From: Roseiconus nitratireducens
Lineage (GTDB): Bacteria > Planctomycetota > Planctomycetia > Pirellulales > Pirellulaceae
Assembly (NCBI RefSeq): GCF_008629675.1
Contig: NZ_VWOX01000009.1
Location: 62,001 to 126,000, forward strand
DNA length: 64,000 nt
Direction of reading: 5' to 3'
Numbering within the stretch: the stretch's first letter is position 1; each line of letters begins with the position of its first letter. This document shows, in pieces, positions 16,794 through 25,030 of the stretch. Position numbers and translations under genes: made by a program. Under the pieces are notes generated by a model. The model had not been told where the DNA came from and made no database searches. It worked only from the letters and a program-made list of their open reading frames with translations.

Positions 16794-18200
16794 TTATTCG
16801 ATGCAGTACAGGTGCTCCTTCCCGCGGAAGAAGATCTGCTTGCCGACGATCGCCGCCGACGCATCGATTTCCTCGTCCAACCGGTTCGTCGCCACCAGCT
16901 CAAACGTCTTGCCGTGTTTGAATACCAGCGTCGTCCCGTCGCGTCCGGTCAAGTAAATGTGATCTCCGGCGGCAACCGGCGACGCGTACACGCTTGAAAT
17001 CCCAGGCAGGCGGGTCTGATCGATCAGCAACTCGCCGGTCTCCGCGCTCCGCGAAACCAGGATGCCGTTGTTCGACTTCACGAAATACAGCTGACCGTCA
17101 TACAGCAGTGGCGATGACACGTACGGTGCGGCATCCGTCTCCACCCAGCTGACTTGATCCGTGTCCGTCAGATCCCCTTTCGAATCCAGCGGGATCGAAT
17201 AGATGGCGTAGCCCCGGTATCCCGTCATCACGATCACATTGTCTTTGTAACGAATCGGGGAAGGGATCGGATTGCTGGCCTGGCCTCCGCATTCCCAGAT
17301 CAAGCTCCCGTCGGCAAGGTCATAACTGCGGACGCGGTTGTCGCCATTGGTGATCACTTGGGTCCGCCCTTGAAACTCGGTGATCAGTGGCGTTGCCCAA
17401 GTGGTGGGTTCGTCGCGACTTTGACGCCAGCGTTCCTGTCCGTCGGCGGCGCCCAAGGCGACGATGAACGATTCGCCCTCATGATCCCACGGTACGACCA
17501 CGGTCCCATCGTGCACGGCGGGGGAACTGCCCTCGCCGAATTGTGCCCGGGTCTGCATTTTCCCCAGATCTTTTTGCCACAGCACGTTCCCGTCCAGATC
17601 CAAGGCGTACACGCCACGAGACCCGAAGGACACGTAAAGCCGCTGGCCGTCGTACACCGGCGATGAGGACGCAAAGGTGTTGGTGTTGTGCCCGGGTTCG
17701 TGCGGAACCTCTTCGGTCAATGTTTTCCGCCACACTTCTTTCCCGGACTGCCGATCGAACGCGACAACCATGAAAGCGAAAAAATTTGTCGGGGGTGCGC
17801 CGCCGCCAAACCCTCGTCGGCCAAATCGTCCCCGTCCGCCGCGACCTGGACGGTCACCCGCCGGTTGGGATTGGTCGTCTTGCTCCGCCGTCGACTCCGC
17901 TTCGGAGGCGCCCTCTTTGACCCGGTCCGTCTTGACGGCGGTGCTCACGAACACGCGGTCGCCGACCACGATCGGTGTGGAACTTCCCTGACCGGGAACC
18001 TCGACTTTCCAGCGGACGTTTTCGCTTTCGCTCCATTGCACCGGAGGCCGTGCCTCCGGCTGGGCGCCGTTCGCCTCGGGTCCACGCCAGCGGGGCCACG
18101 TTTCCTTGACGTCGCTCTCCGCGGCGCCGGCGATGCCCCCTGGCATCGAAAAAACACTCAAGAGCGCGGCGGCAAGCAACAGCGAGGATGTTCGGCCCAT
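16794..18200 (-). CDS. Secreted PQQ-like beta-propeller repeat protein
   Basis: 468 aa from MGRTSSLLLAAALLSVFSMPGG (signal peptide). The frame is open 21 codons further upstream, without signal character. The mature start ETWPRWRGPEANG is characteristic of planctomycete PQQ/BamB-like propellers. Repeats follow with the VYALDLDGNVLWQKDLG, RVRSYDLADGSLIWECGG and TLVFKHGKTFELVATN patterns. An unusual insertion of Arg/Gly repeats (GDRPGRGGRGRFGRRGF) interrupts the first blades. There are no obvious PQQ catalytic residues, so a binding or scaffold role outside the cytoplasm is more likely than dehydrogenase activity. It stands alone on the minus strand after the two-component pair. Confidence 0.82.
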   Translation of the reverse strand: MGRTSSLLLAAALLSVFSMPGGIAGAAESDVKETWPRWRGPEANGAQPEARPPVQWSESENVRWKVEVPGQGSSTPIVVGDRVFVSTAVKTDRVKEGASEAESTAEQDDQSQPAGDRPGRGGRGRFGRRGFGGGAPPTNFFAFMVVAFDRQSGKEVWRKTLTEEVPHEPGHNTNTFASSSPVYDGQRLYVSFGSRGVYALDLDGNVLWQKDLGKMQTRAQFGEGSSPAVHDGTVVVPWDHEGESFIVALGAADGQERWRQSRDEPTTWATPLITEFQGRTQVITNGDNRVRSYDLADGSLIWECGGQASNPIPSPIRYKDNVIVMTGYRGYAIYSIPLDSKGDLTDTDQVSWVETDAAPYVSSPLLYDGQLYFVKSNNGILVSRSAETGELLIDQTRLPGISSVYASPVAAGDHIYLTGRDGTTLVFKHGKTFELVATNRLDEEIDASAAIVGKQIFFRGKEHLYCIE

Positions 18201-18335
18201 GACATTTCTCCGGATCAAAGATGTTCGGAACGTTCCGGTGGTGGAACACCGATCGGTCGTCATGGTATTGCCAATTCAAGGACGGTTCCGCCAAATCGGC
18301 TGGATTCCGCGGGCATCGGGTTCGCCGAACAGCGA

Positions 18336-18914
18336 TCAGCCGAGCAGCATTTTCCGGAAGAAATCACCGCTAGCGGTCCCGAAAGACGGATCCCGCTGGT
18401 GCCTTCGGCACTGCTGCCGGTAATCGGAGATCGCCGCCAATTCGCTGACACGGGCGTTGGAGTCCAACAGGGAAACCGACTGGCCCAATTCTTCCGCGAC
18501 GACCTGTTCGAGTTCCGCTGCCCGAAACGGCGTGTCGGCGGCGTGATCTGGCGTCAGCGTCCCGATTCGCCGCAGTTCGCTTGAGCTGGGCGGATTCTCC
18601 TTCGTCGCGAACTCGCCGGTCGTCCCATCGGAGGCCGCCTCCGTCGAGGGCGGCGTCGACGCGTGATGATGGGATGCCGTCGGCGGCAGATAGATCGCCC
18701 CGGTGTAGAAGTCGACGACGAACGCAATCACGCCGGGCACGAAAAACAGCGTCAAACCCAGTCCGTTGAGCGCGGCCACCTTCCAATCCAGGTCACGACT
18801 GTGGGGCCGGTGAATCCGCTCGCTGTACAGAATACTGCCGCAACCGGTGAACGCCACGGCACCACTGCCGATTCCCCAGCACGCCATCCGACACAATAAC
18901 GTTCGTCGCCGCAT
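18336..18914 (-). CDS. Hypothetical lipoprotein with a membrane segment
   Basis: 192 aa from MRRRTLLCRMACWGIGSG. The signal ends in FTGC, a passable lipobox with Cys at residue 25. A hydrophobic hairpin follows (VAALNGLGLTLFFVPGVIAFVVDFYTGAIYLP), then a His/Ser/Thr-rich linker and a charged helical tail with EELGQSVSLLDSN and RHQRDPSFG. The double-glycine hydrophobic stretch resembles small planctomycete envelope proteins, but I do not recognise a named family. It lies 135 bp upstream of the propeller gene, same strand. Confidence 0.65.
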   Translation of the reverse strand: MRRRTLLCRMACWGIGSGAVAFTGCGSILYSERIHRPHSRDLDWKVAALNGLGLTLFFVPGVIAFVVDFYTGAIYLPPTASHHHASTPPSTEAASDGTTGEFATKENPPSSSELRRIGTLTPDHAADTPFRAAELEQVVAEELGQSVSLLDSNARVSELAAISDYRQQCRRHQRDPSFGTASGDFFRKMLLG

Positions 18915-19237
18915 CCTTTCGCCTCGCAAATCTCTGGCCGTTGCCGGTCGGCCATCGGCCGCCGCTTCTAGGACCCTATCGACGCGAATAACCGGCACAC
19001 TTCAACAAACCAAGCTTGGAGCGGAAAGGCCGAGTGAAAACCTGCGGGGGAGGTTTGGCTAGCGAACGGACGTGCAACGGACACTGCGGATCAGTCCACC
19101 TCCCAGTGGACCATCTGGCCCCGGCCCGGGAAACCTGCAGCACCGCCAAGGCGTGGGCACGCCTGTGCCCCAGAGCGGTGCGGGTACCAGAGCGTTGCGG
19201 GTCCCAGAACACTGCAGGCACCAGTGCGCCGCGTCGA
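18915..19237. other. Intergenic region (323 bp) with a 17-bp tandem repeat
   Basis: It lies between the cytochrome stop and the lipoprotein start, both on the minus strand. It holds three imperfect 17-bp units (19171-19221) and is otherwise without recognised features. Confidence 0.5.
19171..19221. repeat. Three imperfect 17-bp tandem repeats
   Basis: The units begin CAGAGCGGTGCGGGTAC, CAGAGCGTTGCGGGTCC and CAGAACACTGCAGGCAC, exactly head-to-tail. They lie just past the cytochrome stop codon (17 bp beyond it on the minus strand). Confidence 0.7.
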
Positions 19238-20770
19238 TCACTGCGACGAAGTGGCCTCGCTTTGGTGACGCTGGAGAAACTCGTCGGTGGCCTGTTGGTC
19301 GACTCGCACGAAGTGATCCCGCAGAGAGGGAAACACGTCTCCGGCGATCGATCGCAAGCGAAGGTCCTCGGTCGGACGTGTCGGCATGTGGCAGTCGATG
19401 CAATTGTCGGCCAAATCGATCCCGCCCGGCGGCGTGAAATGACAGGACTCCGTCTGGTGGCACTGCAGACACTTGTCGGAAAACAACCGCATGTTGCCAC
19501 GTTCGTTTTCGTGTGGATTGTGACAATCCGTGCACGTCATCTCGGATTGCCGAAAACATTCGCTTTCGGCCATGCGGTCGGCTTGATTGCTGGTGTGCAC
19601 GCTGTTCGCCGCATCGGATCCTTCCGGTGGCGGAGTGTAGTATTGGGTCAGCTCATCGCCCGGACGAAATTGAAAGGGTTCCCCGCGCAATCGGGTTGAA
19701 CCGGCATGACATTGGCCACAGATGTCCAGCTGACGTTGGCGCGATAGCTCGCTAGGCAACACAATTTCATGGGCATCCTTTTGTTCAGGATGCTGTTGAT
19801 GGAACTGGACGTGTGCTTCGCCGGGTCCGTGGCAACGTTCGCAGGTGACGCCAAAGATGATCGAGTTGGGGGTGTAGTGATTCGGCGGAGCCCGGTAGTC
19901 AAAGTAGGTCATGTGGCAATCCAAGCAGCGGGCCGGAACCGGTCGGGCGTACGCCGCATCCCCGTCGATGTATCCGGGGCTGTTGATCCACTTGTCGCCC
20001 TCGGTCAGGTGAGTGACGTTGTGCTGGTACAAGCCGTCACCGTGCCAATACAGATAGGTCTGCGCCATCTTGGAAGATCCCGTAATGATTTGCATTGGGA
20101 CTTCGAAGTGCCAATCGAAAAACCGCACGCGTTGAAAAAACTGATCGTCGCGTCGCAACATTTCGAAGGCAAGATTGGGTTCCTTGGTCCGCAGCACGTT
20201 CTGACCTTCGACAAAACTGCCGTCGATCGTTTCGGGCGAACAAGGCCGCGTGGTCCGATAGTGGGCGGTTGATTGAAACGACTGGTAGTACTGCGGGTGG
20301 CACTCCTGACAACTTTGCGGCCCGACGTAGCCGGGATTGGCATGCTGTGGCGGTTCATCGGCCGGCGGTTCGGGACGACGTCCGGGCGGGAACGGAATCT
20401 CCACCCCGCCACCGTCTTCGTACTTTCCAATGAACCAGTAGTCACCGTCATCCACCAACGCGACCACCATGTCGTTGGGCGGCAGCGGCGTCCTGTCGTC
20501 TGACGCACCTCGCGGGGAATCAACACGACCGGCTTGCTGATCTGCCTGTCGCTGCAACCGTTCGATCGCGGCCTCGTCGATCGAGACCGAATCCGGCAAC
20601 ACAAAAAAGAAGATCACGACGGCGATCGTGATGATGGCAAGAATCCAACCGGCAGTTTTCAATGTCCGACGTCGCAGAAAGAAGGTTTTTGGGACCAGGA
20701 CGTGGCTACCGGCCGGGCCGGGACACGACTCCAATGACCACAGTCTAGACCTCTTTGCAGCGACGAACAA
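19238..20770 (-). CDS. Membrane-anchored multiheme c-type cytochrome (seven CxxCH)
   Basis: About 510 aa. No ATG exists at the N-terminus; TTG codons at 20770, 20734 or 20662 are the options. An anchor (GWILAIITIAVVIFFFVLPD) is followed by seven heme-binding motifs in order: CQECH, CLDCH, CERCH, CGQCH, CTDCH, CLQCH, CIDCH. The layout, with SFQSTAHYRTT after the first motif, resembles the cytochrome c554/NrfB-like multiheme family, used for electron transfer or small N/S compound redox outside the cytoplasm. The protein ends with a Gln/His/Ser tail. It is adjacent to the DUF1552 gene on the same strand but separated by 89 bp. Confidence 0.85.
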   Translation of the reverse strand: MFVAAKRSRLWSLESCPGPAGSHVLVPKTFFLRRRTLKTAGWILAIITIAVVIFFFVLPDSVSIDEAAIERLQRQADQQAGRVDSPRGASDDRTPLPPNDMVVALVDDGDYWFIGKYEDGGGVEIPFPPGRRPEPPADEPPQHANPGYVGPQSCQECHPQYYQSFQSTAHYRTTRPCSPETIDGSFVEGQNVLRTKEPNLAFEMLRRDDQFFQRVRFFDWHFEVPMQIITGSSKMAQTYLYWHGDGLYQHNVTHLTEGDKWINSPGYIDGDAAYARPVPARCLDCHMTYFDYRAPPNHYTPNSIIFGVTCERCHGPGEAHVQFHQQHPEQKDAHEIVLPSELSRQRQLDICGQCHAGSTRLRGEPFQFRPGDELTQYYTPPPEGSDAANSVHTSNQADRMAESECFRQSEMTCTDCHNPHENERGNMRLFSDKCLQCHQTESCHFTPPGGIDLADNCIDCHMPTRPTEDLRLRSIAGDVFPSLRDHFVRVDQQATDEFLQRHQSEATSSQ

Positions 20771-20859
20771 CGATTCACGGCTGTCGGCCGAAGGCGGGCG
20801 TGGGCGTCATCGATCCGCCACCGTGGATCTTCAACGCTGGACGCTGTGCCCTGATCGGT

Positions 20860-22293
20860 TCAGGCCAACACGCCGGGCAGGACGCCGGTGCTGTCGGCAA
20901 ACCGATCCGTTCCGGTTCCGAAGGCCTGCAGCATGGCGGCGTACAGGTTCGCCAGGGGCGTGTCTCGACCGAAGGACAGGTGCTGTCCGGTCGCCAATCG
21001 GCCTCCGCCGCTGCCGCCCACCAGTATCGGCAGATTGTGGGGGCTGTGACTGTTGCCGTCCCGCAACCCCGATCCGTACAGAATCATGGAATGATCCAAG
21101 ACCGTTCCGTCACGTTCCTGCATGCTGTCCAGCTTGCCCAGAAGGTACGCGTACTGTTCGACGTGCCAGCGGTTGATCAATTGATACTGTCGCAGTTTTT
21201 CCTGATCGTTCTGGTGGTGTGAGGTGTCATGGTGGCCTCCCGAGACGCCCTCCAAAAACGAAAAGTTGCGACCGCTGACGGCGTTGCCAAACATGAACGT
21301 GCAGACCCGCGTGGTGTCAGTTTGGAAAGCCAAAGCGATCATGTCCAACATCAACCGGACCTGGTCCTGGTAACTGTCGGGACGTTCCTCCGGAGGACGC
21401 TGTTTGGAATCCAACGCCACCAACGGCTCCCACGACTGGCGGTCGCCGTCTTGATGCTGTTGCAGCCGTGATTCGATGGTGCGAACGGACTGCAGGTATT
21501 CATCCATCCGCTGTCGGTCCGAAGCTCCCAGCCGCTGTTTCAACTGCTTGGCGTCGGCCAGCACGCGATCGAGCAACAACACATCGCGCTGGGCACCGGC
21601 GGCGGTCGGATGCGCCGCGCGGAACAGTCGATCGAAGACCAACGACGGGTTTAGCTCACGTGCGAGCGGGCTGGTTGGCCCGTTCCAAGCGATGTGAGAC
21701 CCGTACACTCGCGTGTAGCCGACGTTCGTGTCGACACCGGTGGTGACCGGGTCAATCCCCAGCTCCAACGACCGCAGCGGTGTGGAGGCGCCGGAATGAT
21801 CCGCGGCAACCTGGTCCATGGAGCGACCGTTGCAGTTCAGATCGATCCCCAAAGATTTGTTGATCGTGGTGCAGGTCAGGAACCCGGAGGTTTTGACGTA
21901 GTGTCCGTCACCCACGTTGCTGGCCTGGTTCCAAAGATTGGACAACACCAGCAGTTGATCTTTCAGTTCAGCCAACGGTTGCAGCGTCGGAGAAAGTTCA
22001 AACTGGTGTCCTTCCCCCTCGGGCGTCCACATGTCTTCGCGCACCCCGTTGGGCACGAACAGGGCCGCCATCCGGACCGGAGCATCCTCAGGGCGTTGGC
22101 CCTCGGCCTGAGCGGCATCGGCTGCAGCGGGCATCATGGCTTCCAGCCACGGCAGCGCTAGCGCCGCTCCGGCACCGCGCAGCAATGTGCGTCGCGAAAG
22201 CGGAAATCCGCGGTTGCGTTGGTCGTCCAAATACACCGGTTGGCGGGACAGCGCGTGACGGGATGCCAGTTGTTTATTCACTGAGTTGCTCAT
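20860..22293 (-). CDS. DUF1552 family protein (Tat-exported)
   Basis: 477 aa from MSNSVNKQLASRHALSRQ. The N-terminus has a twin-arginine signal, SRRTLLRGAGAALALPWLEAM. The body is typical DUF1552: RMAALFVPNGVREDMWTP, LSNLWNQASNVGDGHYVKTS, SMDQVAADHSG, GSHIAWNGPTSP and a C-terminal LDHSMILYGSGLRDGNSH that recalls alkaline-phosphatase-like DUF1501 folds. Catalytic activity is unproven. The start lies inside the last 20 bp of the upstream DUF1592 gene, so the two are translationally linked, the usual planctomycete pair. Confidence 0.9.
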   Translation of the reverse strand: MSNSVNKQLASRHALSRQPVYLDDQRNRGFPLSRRTLLRGAGAALALPWLEAMMPAAADAAQAEGQRPEDAPVRMAALFVPNGVREDMWTPEGEGHQFELSPTLQPLAELKDQLLVLSNLWNQASNVGDGHYVKTSGFLTCTTINKSLGIDLNCNGRSMDQVAADHSGASTPLRSLELGIDPVTTGVDTNVGYTRVYGSHIAWNGPTSPLARELNPSLVFDRLFRAAHPTAAGAQRDVLLLDRVLADAKQLKQRLGASDRQRMDEYLQSVRTIESRLQQHQDGDRQSWEPLVALDSKQRPPEERPDSYQDQVRLMLDMIALAFQTDTTRVCTFMFGNAVSGRNFSFLEGVSGGHHDTSHHQNDQEKLRQYQLINRWHVEQYAYLLGKLDSMQERDGTVLDHSMILYGSGLRDGNSHSPHNLPILVGGSGGGRLATGQHLSFGRDTPLANLYAAMLQAFGTGTDRFADSTGVLPGVLA

Positions 22294-24475
22294 GGGTTGG
22301 ATCCTGATCCTGGACGGCAGCCGGTACGGGCCCGACCACCGCCTGTTCATTCTGGCCTTGTTTGAATCGAAACGGGACACTTTTGACGATTTCGACGACC
22401 AAAGTTTGCGCCCGGTAGTCGTCTTGCGCCAGTTTTTCGGCGATCGCCTCGGCAACGCACCGATCCTCATTGGTCAGTCCGCGGGCGAGCGCGTAACCGA
22501 GCATTTTGCTGGTCAGGTGCCGAATGAATTGATCCTTTCGCTGCAGCAACAGCGACTTCAATTCGCCCGGACCGGCAAACGTGGCCCCACCGGGCAGCAC
22601 ACCGCTGGCGTCGATCGGAACGCCGTCGGCCTCGGTCCGCCAACGGCCAAGCACGTCAAAGTTTTCCAGGCCGAATCCCAGTGGATCCATCGCGTTGTGG
22701 CAAGAGGCACAGGTCGGGTCGGCTCGGTGCTGTTCCAACCGTTCGCGCAGCGAAGTCGGCTGTGCGGTCTCCCCGCCCTCATCCAACTCCGGAACATTCG
22801 GTGGTGGCGGGGGCGGGGGCGTCCCCAACAGCGTTTCCAGAATCCATTTGCCACGGAGCACCGGGCTCGTGCGGTGGGCATAGGAAGAAACTGCCAGCAC
22901 GGCGCTCATCCCCAACACGCCTCCCCGCGGACTGTCTTCGGGCAGATCGACGCGTTTGGGTTGCTCGCGAAACTCTCCCTTGACCCGGTAATGCCCGGCC
23001 AGCCGCCGATTGACATAAGTGAAATCGGAATCGATCAGGTTGAGTAGCGATCTGTTTTCTGACAGCAGATCTTCGAAAAAGAAAATCGGCTCGTATTTCA
23101 TGCCGCCCTCGAGCTCGGAGTCATAGCGGCCGGCCACCGACTTGTCGGGCTTGAACTCACGACCGAGCGCTCGTGTCCCCAACCATTGTTCGATGAAGCT
23201 GGTCGCAAAGCCGCGGACTTTGGAATCCCGTCGCAGCCCACGCCGGTCGACGTCGCTGTGCAGCATCCGGGCAACCTGAGTGGCCAACACATCATCCTGG
23301 TGAAGCTTTCCCTCCGCTGCCAGCTTCATCAATTCCTGGTCGGGCATCGAGGACCACAGGAAATACGACAGCCGCGATGCCAGCTCGTACTGCGAAATCG
23401 GTTGTGGCGTCTCCGATCGGTTGGGCTCCTCCCACAGAAACAGAAACTTTGGGGACACCATCGCTCCTTCCAGCGCGAACCGGATCGCAGGCAGGAACGA
23501 TTGGTCCTGGTCATAGACCGACTGAAACAGGTCCAAATATTGGTCAACCTCCGAAGCGTCGACCGGTCGCCGAAACGCGCGCGGCAAGAAAGCATTCAAC
23601 ACGGCGGCGGCGGCTTCCCGTGGCGTCCGCTCCGCGTCGGGTTCGGCCACGATGATCCGGTTGCGAGCCCCCGGGTCCCTCAACGCGTGCCCGAGTGCCG
23701 AGCGGGCGGCGTCCAAATACTTTTCCGCGTAGATCGGTGAGATGAATAGCGTCTCGGCGGCATTGTCAAAGCCCTCCCCGCCGGCCCCGTCGACCGGCAG
23801 CGCATGTCCGGCATTGACGTGGATTCCCAACAGGTCGCGCACCGTATTGGCGTACTCGGTGCGATTGAGCCGCCGCAACATCGGCCCGCCCGGCGAAATC
23901 CCGTCCTCGCAAACGGCCCGATGGATGGTCTTTCGGATCCAAGTCACCATCGCACCGCGGACGTCACCCGTCGGTGCGTCGCTGCCTTCCGGCGGCATCT
24001 GGCCTTCATGAATCCTGTCGGCGATCTTGTTCCAAGTCTCGATCGAGTCCACGACCTCCGCGGCCGATGAAAACTCCGCCAGATCCAACCCGGCTTCTGC
24101 ACCCTCTCCTTGGTGACAGTCGACGCAGTACTGACGCACCAGTTCGACGGCATCCGATTCGGTCATCAGCGGGACGTCATGACCGTCACCCTGCTGGTCG
24201 TCTCCTGCAGCGTTCGATGACGCTGCTTCCGATGGCGCGCTTGCTGACGGCACAGCGGACGGCACATCCGCCGGGGGTTCCGCGGCCCGCACGCTGTCGA
24301 CCAGCGCCACCGGCCAGCAAGATATCGTCGCCAGACCTGCCCAGCACAGCGCCGTCCGGCACAGCCACGCCCACCGCGGCACCGTCCGGCGAACGTCACC
24401 GGCTCGCCACGGCGTTTCGACGCGTGGCGCGCGAGCCCGTGGCCATTTCCAATGGCCCGTCGGGGCGGCGAACAT
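22274..24475 (-). CDS. DUF1592 family planctomycete cytochrome-type protein
   Basis: 733 aa from MFAAPTGHWKWPRARAP. It has an export segment (TALCWAGLATISCWPVALVDSVRA), then a c-type heme motif CVDCH in the N-terminal PSCyt domain. The DUF1587 (RRLNRTEYANTVRDLLGIHV), DUF1595, DUF1592 (YELASRLSYFLWSSMPDQEL), DUF1588 (VLGMSAVLAVSSYAHRTSPVLRGKWILETLLG) and DUF1585 blocks follow in order, with a second CASCH before DPLGFGLENFD. It probably sits in the periplasm or paryphoplasm and forms a complex with the DUF1552 partner, in redox or polymer-processing work. The N-terminal 57 codons upstream of this ATG are open but unconvincing. Confidence 0.9.
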   Translation of the reverse strand: MFAAPTGHWKWPRARAPRVETPWRAGDVRRTVPRWAWLCRTALCWAGLATISCWPVALVDSVRAAEPPADVPSAVPSASAPSEAASSNAAGDDQQGDGHDVPLMTESDAVELVRQYCVDCHQGEGAEAGLDLAEFSSAAEVVDSIETWNKIADRIHEGQMPPEGSDAPTGDVRGAMVTWIRKTIHRAVCEDGISPGGPMLRRLNRTEYANTVRDLLGIHVNAGHALPVDGAGGEGFDNAAETLFISPIYAEKYLDAARSALGHALRDPGARNRIIVAEPDAERTPREAAAAVLNAFLPRAFRRPVDASEVDQYLDLFQSVYDQDQSFLPAIRFALEGAMVSPKFLFLWEEPNRSETPQPISQYELASRLSYFLWSSMPDQELMKLAAEGKLHQDDVLATQVARMLHSDVDRRGLRRDSKVRGFATSFIEQWLGTRALGREFKPDKSVAGRYDSELEGGMKYEPIFFFEDLLSENRSLLNLIDSDFTYVNRRLAGHYRVKGEFREQPKRVDLPEDSPRGGVLGMSAVLAVSSYAHRTSPVLRGKWILETLLGTPPPPPPPNVPELDEGGETAQPTSLRERLEQHRADPTCASCHNAMDPLGFGLENFDVLGRWRTEADGVPIDASGVLPGGATFAGPGELKSLLLQRKDQFIRHLTSKMLGYALARGLTNEDRCVAEAIAEKLAQDDYRAQTLVVEIVKSVPFRFKQGQNEQAVVGPVPAAVQDQDPTHEQLSE

Positions 24476-25030
24476 CCTGCAGCGGTTGGTCACAAACGTA
24501 TCCGGTCGAGGGGTGGGTTCGGGCGGCGGGGACAGGCACGACTGGAGCGCCTGTTGTTCTGAAGCGTCTGTTGAACGGACGGAACAAACGTGACGTTCGG
24601 CCCGCGAGGGGCGCGTGTCAAACCGGCCCGACTGACGGGCAGGCACATCAAGGAGTGGGGGGCATCGGAACGAGCCTGGGCATCAATCTGCCTGATGCTC
24701 CGTTTCGTCCCAACGGTCGGTCCAACGTTCGGTGGGGTGGGTCGGCGGTGGGTGGGACACTTTCGGGGACCTCGGCCGTCGAAGTCTCCTGTCCATGGTG
24801 ACATCCATCAACAATCGCCTTGTCGTGCCACGGTCGTTCATGGCGGTGGACGCCCAAATGCAGGCCGACAATTTGATTCGAACGGTGGCAGAATCCGAGC
24901 GATCGCACCCGCCAGTTTGTCCGGTGATATCTTGAGGGATTATAGACACCGGTGAAGCCGACGGACAATTGAGATCCCGACTGGCCCCTCCTCCACGCCC
25001 GCCCCACCCCGCCCGCCGGAGAACCGAATC
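24476..25030. other. Divergent intergenic region (555 bp)
   Basis: It lies between the DUF1592 gene (minus) and the hydrolase gene (plus). A GT/GG-rich patch occurs around 24720-24770. A promoter-like pair is listed separately. No supported gene; open frames on both strands have shadow character. Confidence 0.5.
24917..24946 (+). promoter_or_regulatory. Candidate promoter for the alpha/beta hydrolase gene
   Basis: TTGTCC, 18 bp, TATAGA, about 85 bp ahead of the ATG at 25031. Sequence match only. Confidence 0.35.
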
